From: SAR324 cluster bacterium
GTDB taxonomy: Bacteria; SAR324; NAC60-12
Assembly: GCA_015231825.1 (NCBI GenBank)
Contig: JADGAV010000001.1
Span: 124,001-188,000, forward strand
Reading direction: 5' to 3'
Length of the DNA: 64,000 bases
Of this stretch, positions 61,661 through 64,000 are shown piece by piece. Within the stretch, counting starts at the first letter, position 1. Each line of letters opens with the position of its first letter. The notes under the pieces were generated by a model. It searched no databases, was not told the origin of the DNA, and worked only from the letters and a program-made list of their open reading frames with translations. Made by a program: the position numbers and the translations under genes.

Positions 61661-63667
61661 ATGAAGATTTTAAATTCCCGACATCTACTGCTTTTATTTG
61701 CAGCAGTATTGTTGGGATATTCCTCCTTCAGAGCAGTTTCCCTTTCATTCACCCACGATGAAAGTCTTTCTTATCTAGCCCATGCTGCATCAGATTTGAT
61801 TGAAGTTCTCAGCTTTAAAAAAGTAGACGCGAACCACCATTATTTGAATACAATCTTAATGTATGCGGCCTGGCAGGTATTCAGTCCTGATGAACTGGTT
61901 TTGCGCTTGCCGAATCTAATAGCACATTGTTTTTATCTTTTTTTTACCTATGGGATTTCCAGAAAGACTATACATTTTCCATTCGTCGTCTGCAGTTTTT
62001 TGATCTTAAATCTGAACCCATTTGTACTGGACTTTTTTTCACTCGCTCGCGGATATGGACTGGGTTTGAGCTTGATGATGGGCAGTCTTTATTATCTCTT
62101 TGAGGCAAATGAAAGCCCTCAAAAAGAGAAAACCTATCAAATTGCCAGCGTTGTTCTTGCGCTTCTCTCTGTGCTGTCCAATCTCATTTTCTTGAATTTT
62201 TACTGTGCGCTTATTGTTTTTTTACTTTTAACCGGAACATTAGATAGCTTTTATGAAAGCAACGGCTTGCGTTCATTTTGGCTGAGATTCATTGATCGTT
62301 GTCTGTATTTAATGATCAACATACTGATTGCGGCATTCATCCTTACTCCAATTCTAAAAAAACTATTGGCAAAAGGAGCTTTTTACCATGGAGGAGAGAC
62401 TGGTTTTTGGCATGACACGGTGGGGTCTTTGATTCGGGTTTCTATCTATGGACAAGACTATCCTTTCAATGCCGTTTTTTTCCTTCAATTGTTTATTGCG
62501 GCAGTCGTACTCGGCGGATTGCTGGTCTCCGCAATTTTTTTTTACCAGAAAAAGTGGCCGGAGCAAAACTGGATTCTTTTCGTGGTGCTTGCGCTGACTG
62601 GTTTGTCTGTCATGAGCACGATTGCACAGCACTGCTTGTTTCAGACAAAATTTCTCGTTGATCGAACAGGCATTTTTTTTATCCCAATGTTTGCTTTGAT
62701 CGCCTCCTTCACTTTCTCAGGGGTGATTTCAATCAGTCAGCGATTCAGAAATTTTTCTTATACCGTTTTAATTTTCTTCACTCTGATGACAATTCTTCAT
62801 TTTTTTAATGCAAGCAATTTCACCCATGTTTTACTCTGGAAAAATGATGCAGATACGAAAGCAATGATGAGTGTTCTTGTTGATGATTACCAAAAAAGCG
62901 GAGGGGAAAACGCTCCAATCAAATTTTATGCAACAGAATATTATCAGCCAGCCATTGATTTTTATCGCCAGACCCTGCAGCTGGATTGGTTAAAAAGCGG
63001 CCTGCATTTGGCAAAACTTTCGGAAAGGGAAGCCCCTGTTCATTTTGACTATGCCTATGGTGCTTCAAATACAAAAAAACGATTTATGGAAAATGATAAT
63101 TTTTTTGTAAAACAAAATTTTGCAGTGAGTCAAAATTTGTTACTAAGGAAAAAGAACACCGCACAAGTCATTGCATTGTATGAAAATGCACATTTAATGA
63201 TGCAAAAGGGAGAGTTGTCTCAGGCAGTGAACCAGTACCAGGGAATTCTCAAAAATGCACCCGAACATGCTCCAAGTCATCACGATCTTGCCCTGATTTA
63301 TGAAAAACTTGGCAATGTGCAAAAAGCAGAACTGCATTGGAAACTGGCGATAGAAAGAGATTATACCTATGCTTCCGCCTATCTGCACTTGGCTTCGCTT
63401 GCTTTGAGCCAGAAAAATCCGGAAACAGCCTTCACCCTGTTAAAAAATGTTTCTCGCTTTTCAGAATCTCCAGCTGTTTACAATGGTTTAGGAGATCTTT
63501 ATTACTATTCCGCAAACGCACTTTCATCTCCAAATGCCGCCAGAAAAGATTTTCTCGAAGCTTTGAAATTTTATCGAAAATCTGCAGAGGCGGGAAATGG
63601 GGAGGGACAGCAAAAGCTCGCAAGGATGTATGAACTGGGCTACGGGGTGGAAAACGATGATGAATAA
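61661..63667 (+). CDS. Polytopic membrane glycosyltransferase-like protein with TPR/Sel1 tail
   Basis: 668 residues. About ten membrane helices fill residues 1-385, and the first loop has THDESLSY, the acidic pair used by GT-C (PMT/ArnT-like) enzymes. From about 505 there are three to four TPR units (LYENAHLMMQKGELSQAVNQYQ, HHDLALIYEKLG), ending in a Sel1-type repeat (AEAGNGEGQQKLARMYELGYGV). It probably transfers a sugar from a lipid carrier, with TPRs guiding the target. ATG 61661 is chosen over GTG 61643. Same overall layout as the protein at 2874-4781. Confidence 0.75.
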   Translation: MKILNSRHLLLLFAAVLLGYSSFRAVSLSFTHDESLSYLAHAASDLIEVLSFKKVDANHHYLNTILMYAAWQVFSPDELVLRLPNLIAHCFYLFFTYGISRKTIHFPFVVCSFLILNLNPFVLDFFSLARGYGLGLSLMMGSLYYLFEANESPQKEKTYQIASVVLALLSVLSNLIFLNFYCALIVFLLLTGTLDSFYESNGLRSFWLRFIDRCLYLMINILIAAFILTPILKKLLAKGAFYHGGETGFWHDTVGSLIRVSIYGQDYPFNAVFFLQLFIAAVVLGGLLVSAIFFYQKKWPEQNWILFVVLALTGLSVMSTIAQHCLFQTKFLVDRTGIFFIPMFALIASFTFSGVISISQRFRNFSYTVLIFFTLMTILHFFNASNFTHVLLWKNDADTKAMMSVLVDDYQKSGGENAPIKFYATEYYQPAIDFYRQTLQLDWLKSGLHLAKLSEREAPVHFDYAYGASNTKKRFMENDNFFVKQNFAVSQNLLLRKKNTAQVIALYENAHLMMQKGELSQAVNQYQGILKNAPEHAPSHHDLALIYEKLGNVQKAELHWKLAIERDYTYASAYLHLASLALSQKNPETAFTLLKNVSRFSESPAVYNGLGDLYYYSANALSSPNAARKDFLEALKFYRKSAEAGNGEGQQKLARMYELGYGVENDDE

Positions 63668-63775
63668 GCACAGAAACGTTATCGGAATGCGGAGCAGCAT
63701 AATAAATTTAAGGATTCCAGGCAGGAAAATAGCTGAGCAAATTTGTCAGAAAATTCCTGTCAGGAAGCTCCATTT

Positions 63776-64000
63776 TTAATGCTGAATGTCGAAATCCTGA
63801 TCCAGACGGCTTGGAGTGGCACGGTCCTGATTGTTGTATTTTCCATGATATGGACTTTCTGCCGAGGTCGTCATATTGAAATAAACAATCTGACAGATTC
63901 GAATCCCTGCCCGCAGTTCAATTGGATATCCGGATTGGTTTTCAAGTTCAAGGGTTATTTTTCCATGAAATCCGCCATCAATAAAACTGGCGTTCTGAAC
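63776..64000 (-). CDS. dcd: dCTP deaminase, C-terminal part (partial)
   Basis: The last 74 residues, cut by the window edge; stop TAA at 63776-63778. The piece ASFIDGGFHGKITLELEN holds the family FIDPGWxGxLTLE motif (Gly in place of Pro), followed by RAGIRICQIVYF, PYHGKYNNQDRATPSRLDQD, the nucleotide-binding C-terminus. It removes ammonia from dCTP to give dUTP for dTTP synthesis. The monofunctional and the bifunctional (DCD-DUT) forms cannot be told apart from this piece. It converges with the glycosyltransferase-like gene, 108 bases apart. Confidence 0.88.
   Translation of the reverse strand, partial: VQNASFIDGGFHGKITLELENQSGYPIELRAGIRICQIVYFNMTTSAESPYHGKYNNQDRATPSRLDQDFDIQH

Overview
The window reads as a chromosomal segment of a flagellated, Gram-negative bacterium with a moderately low GC content. 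The evidence for a Gram-negative cell is the FlgB/FlgC/FliE/FliF/FliH/FliI basal body and export genes, a lipobox lipoprotein, periplasmic M16 and lytic transglycosylase enzymes, and an rseP-type site-2 protease in a uppS-cdsA-dxr-rseP operon. Gene content and order (uppS-cdsA-dxr-rseP, yebC-ruvC-ruvA, many cNMP-domain kinases and SpoIIE/STAS proteins) fit a deltaproteobacterial-grade or SAR324-like lineage, but this placement is an inference from style, not from a marker gene. No rRNA, tRNA, CRISPR, IS element or prophage was found; coding density is high and most genes are housekeeping.

Layout. 1-4.8 kb: end of a histidine kinase, a membrane-anchored SGNH hydrolase, argH, and a polytopic membrane/TPR protein. 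4.8-13.5 kb: flagellar genes flgB, flgC, a fliE-like paralogue, fliE, an intrinsic terminator, then fliF, fliH and fliI, with no fliG or fliJ, followed by an 830-residue protein of unknown family. 13.5-20 kb: GNAT acetyltransferase, glutathione-dependent formaldehyde dehydrogenase, a stand-alone core-MetE, and uxuA-uxuB. 20-26.7 kb: M16 peptidase, a receiver-GAF-SpoIIE phosphatase, a cNMP-gated histidine kinase and a lipoprotein. 26.8-34 kb: a sigma-70 factor, hemL, lon and a lytic transglycosylase. 34-38 kb: ssb, ruvA, ruvC, yebC, rimO on the minus strand. 38-44.6 kb: an unknown soluble protein, a stand-alone AICAR transformylase, an acyltransferase, and a STAS-manC-TerB operon. 45-49 kb: a hybrid kinase, single-domain receiver and DASS transporter operon. 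49-57.8 kb, minus strand: anmK, gloB, parB, tlyA, rseP, dxr, cdsA, uppS, rsmD. 58-64 kb: an AEC carrier, a small Cys-rich protein, a PiT transporter, a membrane/TPR protein and the 3' end of dcd.

How the parts work together. The flagellar genes give the MS ring, proximal rod and export ATPase. The minus-strand block at 52-57 kb supplies isoprenoid precursor (Dxr), undecaprenyl diphosphate (UppS), CDP-diacylglycerol (CdsA) and envelope-stress proteolysis (RseP). Signalling is dense: one partial and two full histidine kinases, a SpoIIE phosphatase and a STAS protein that could form a partner switch, and a kinase/receiver pair directly joined to a transporter. The most interesting element is that 45-49 kb operon: kinase and receiver carry colinear duplicated receiver domains, but the kinase copy has Glu in place of the phospho-accepting Asp, and the kinase start is coupled to a five-codon upstream cistron. 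Other points worth attention are the tandem FliE-like proteins, the missing fliG, a 20-residue hydrophobic microprotein behind a good promoter, and two perfect operator-like palindromes.
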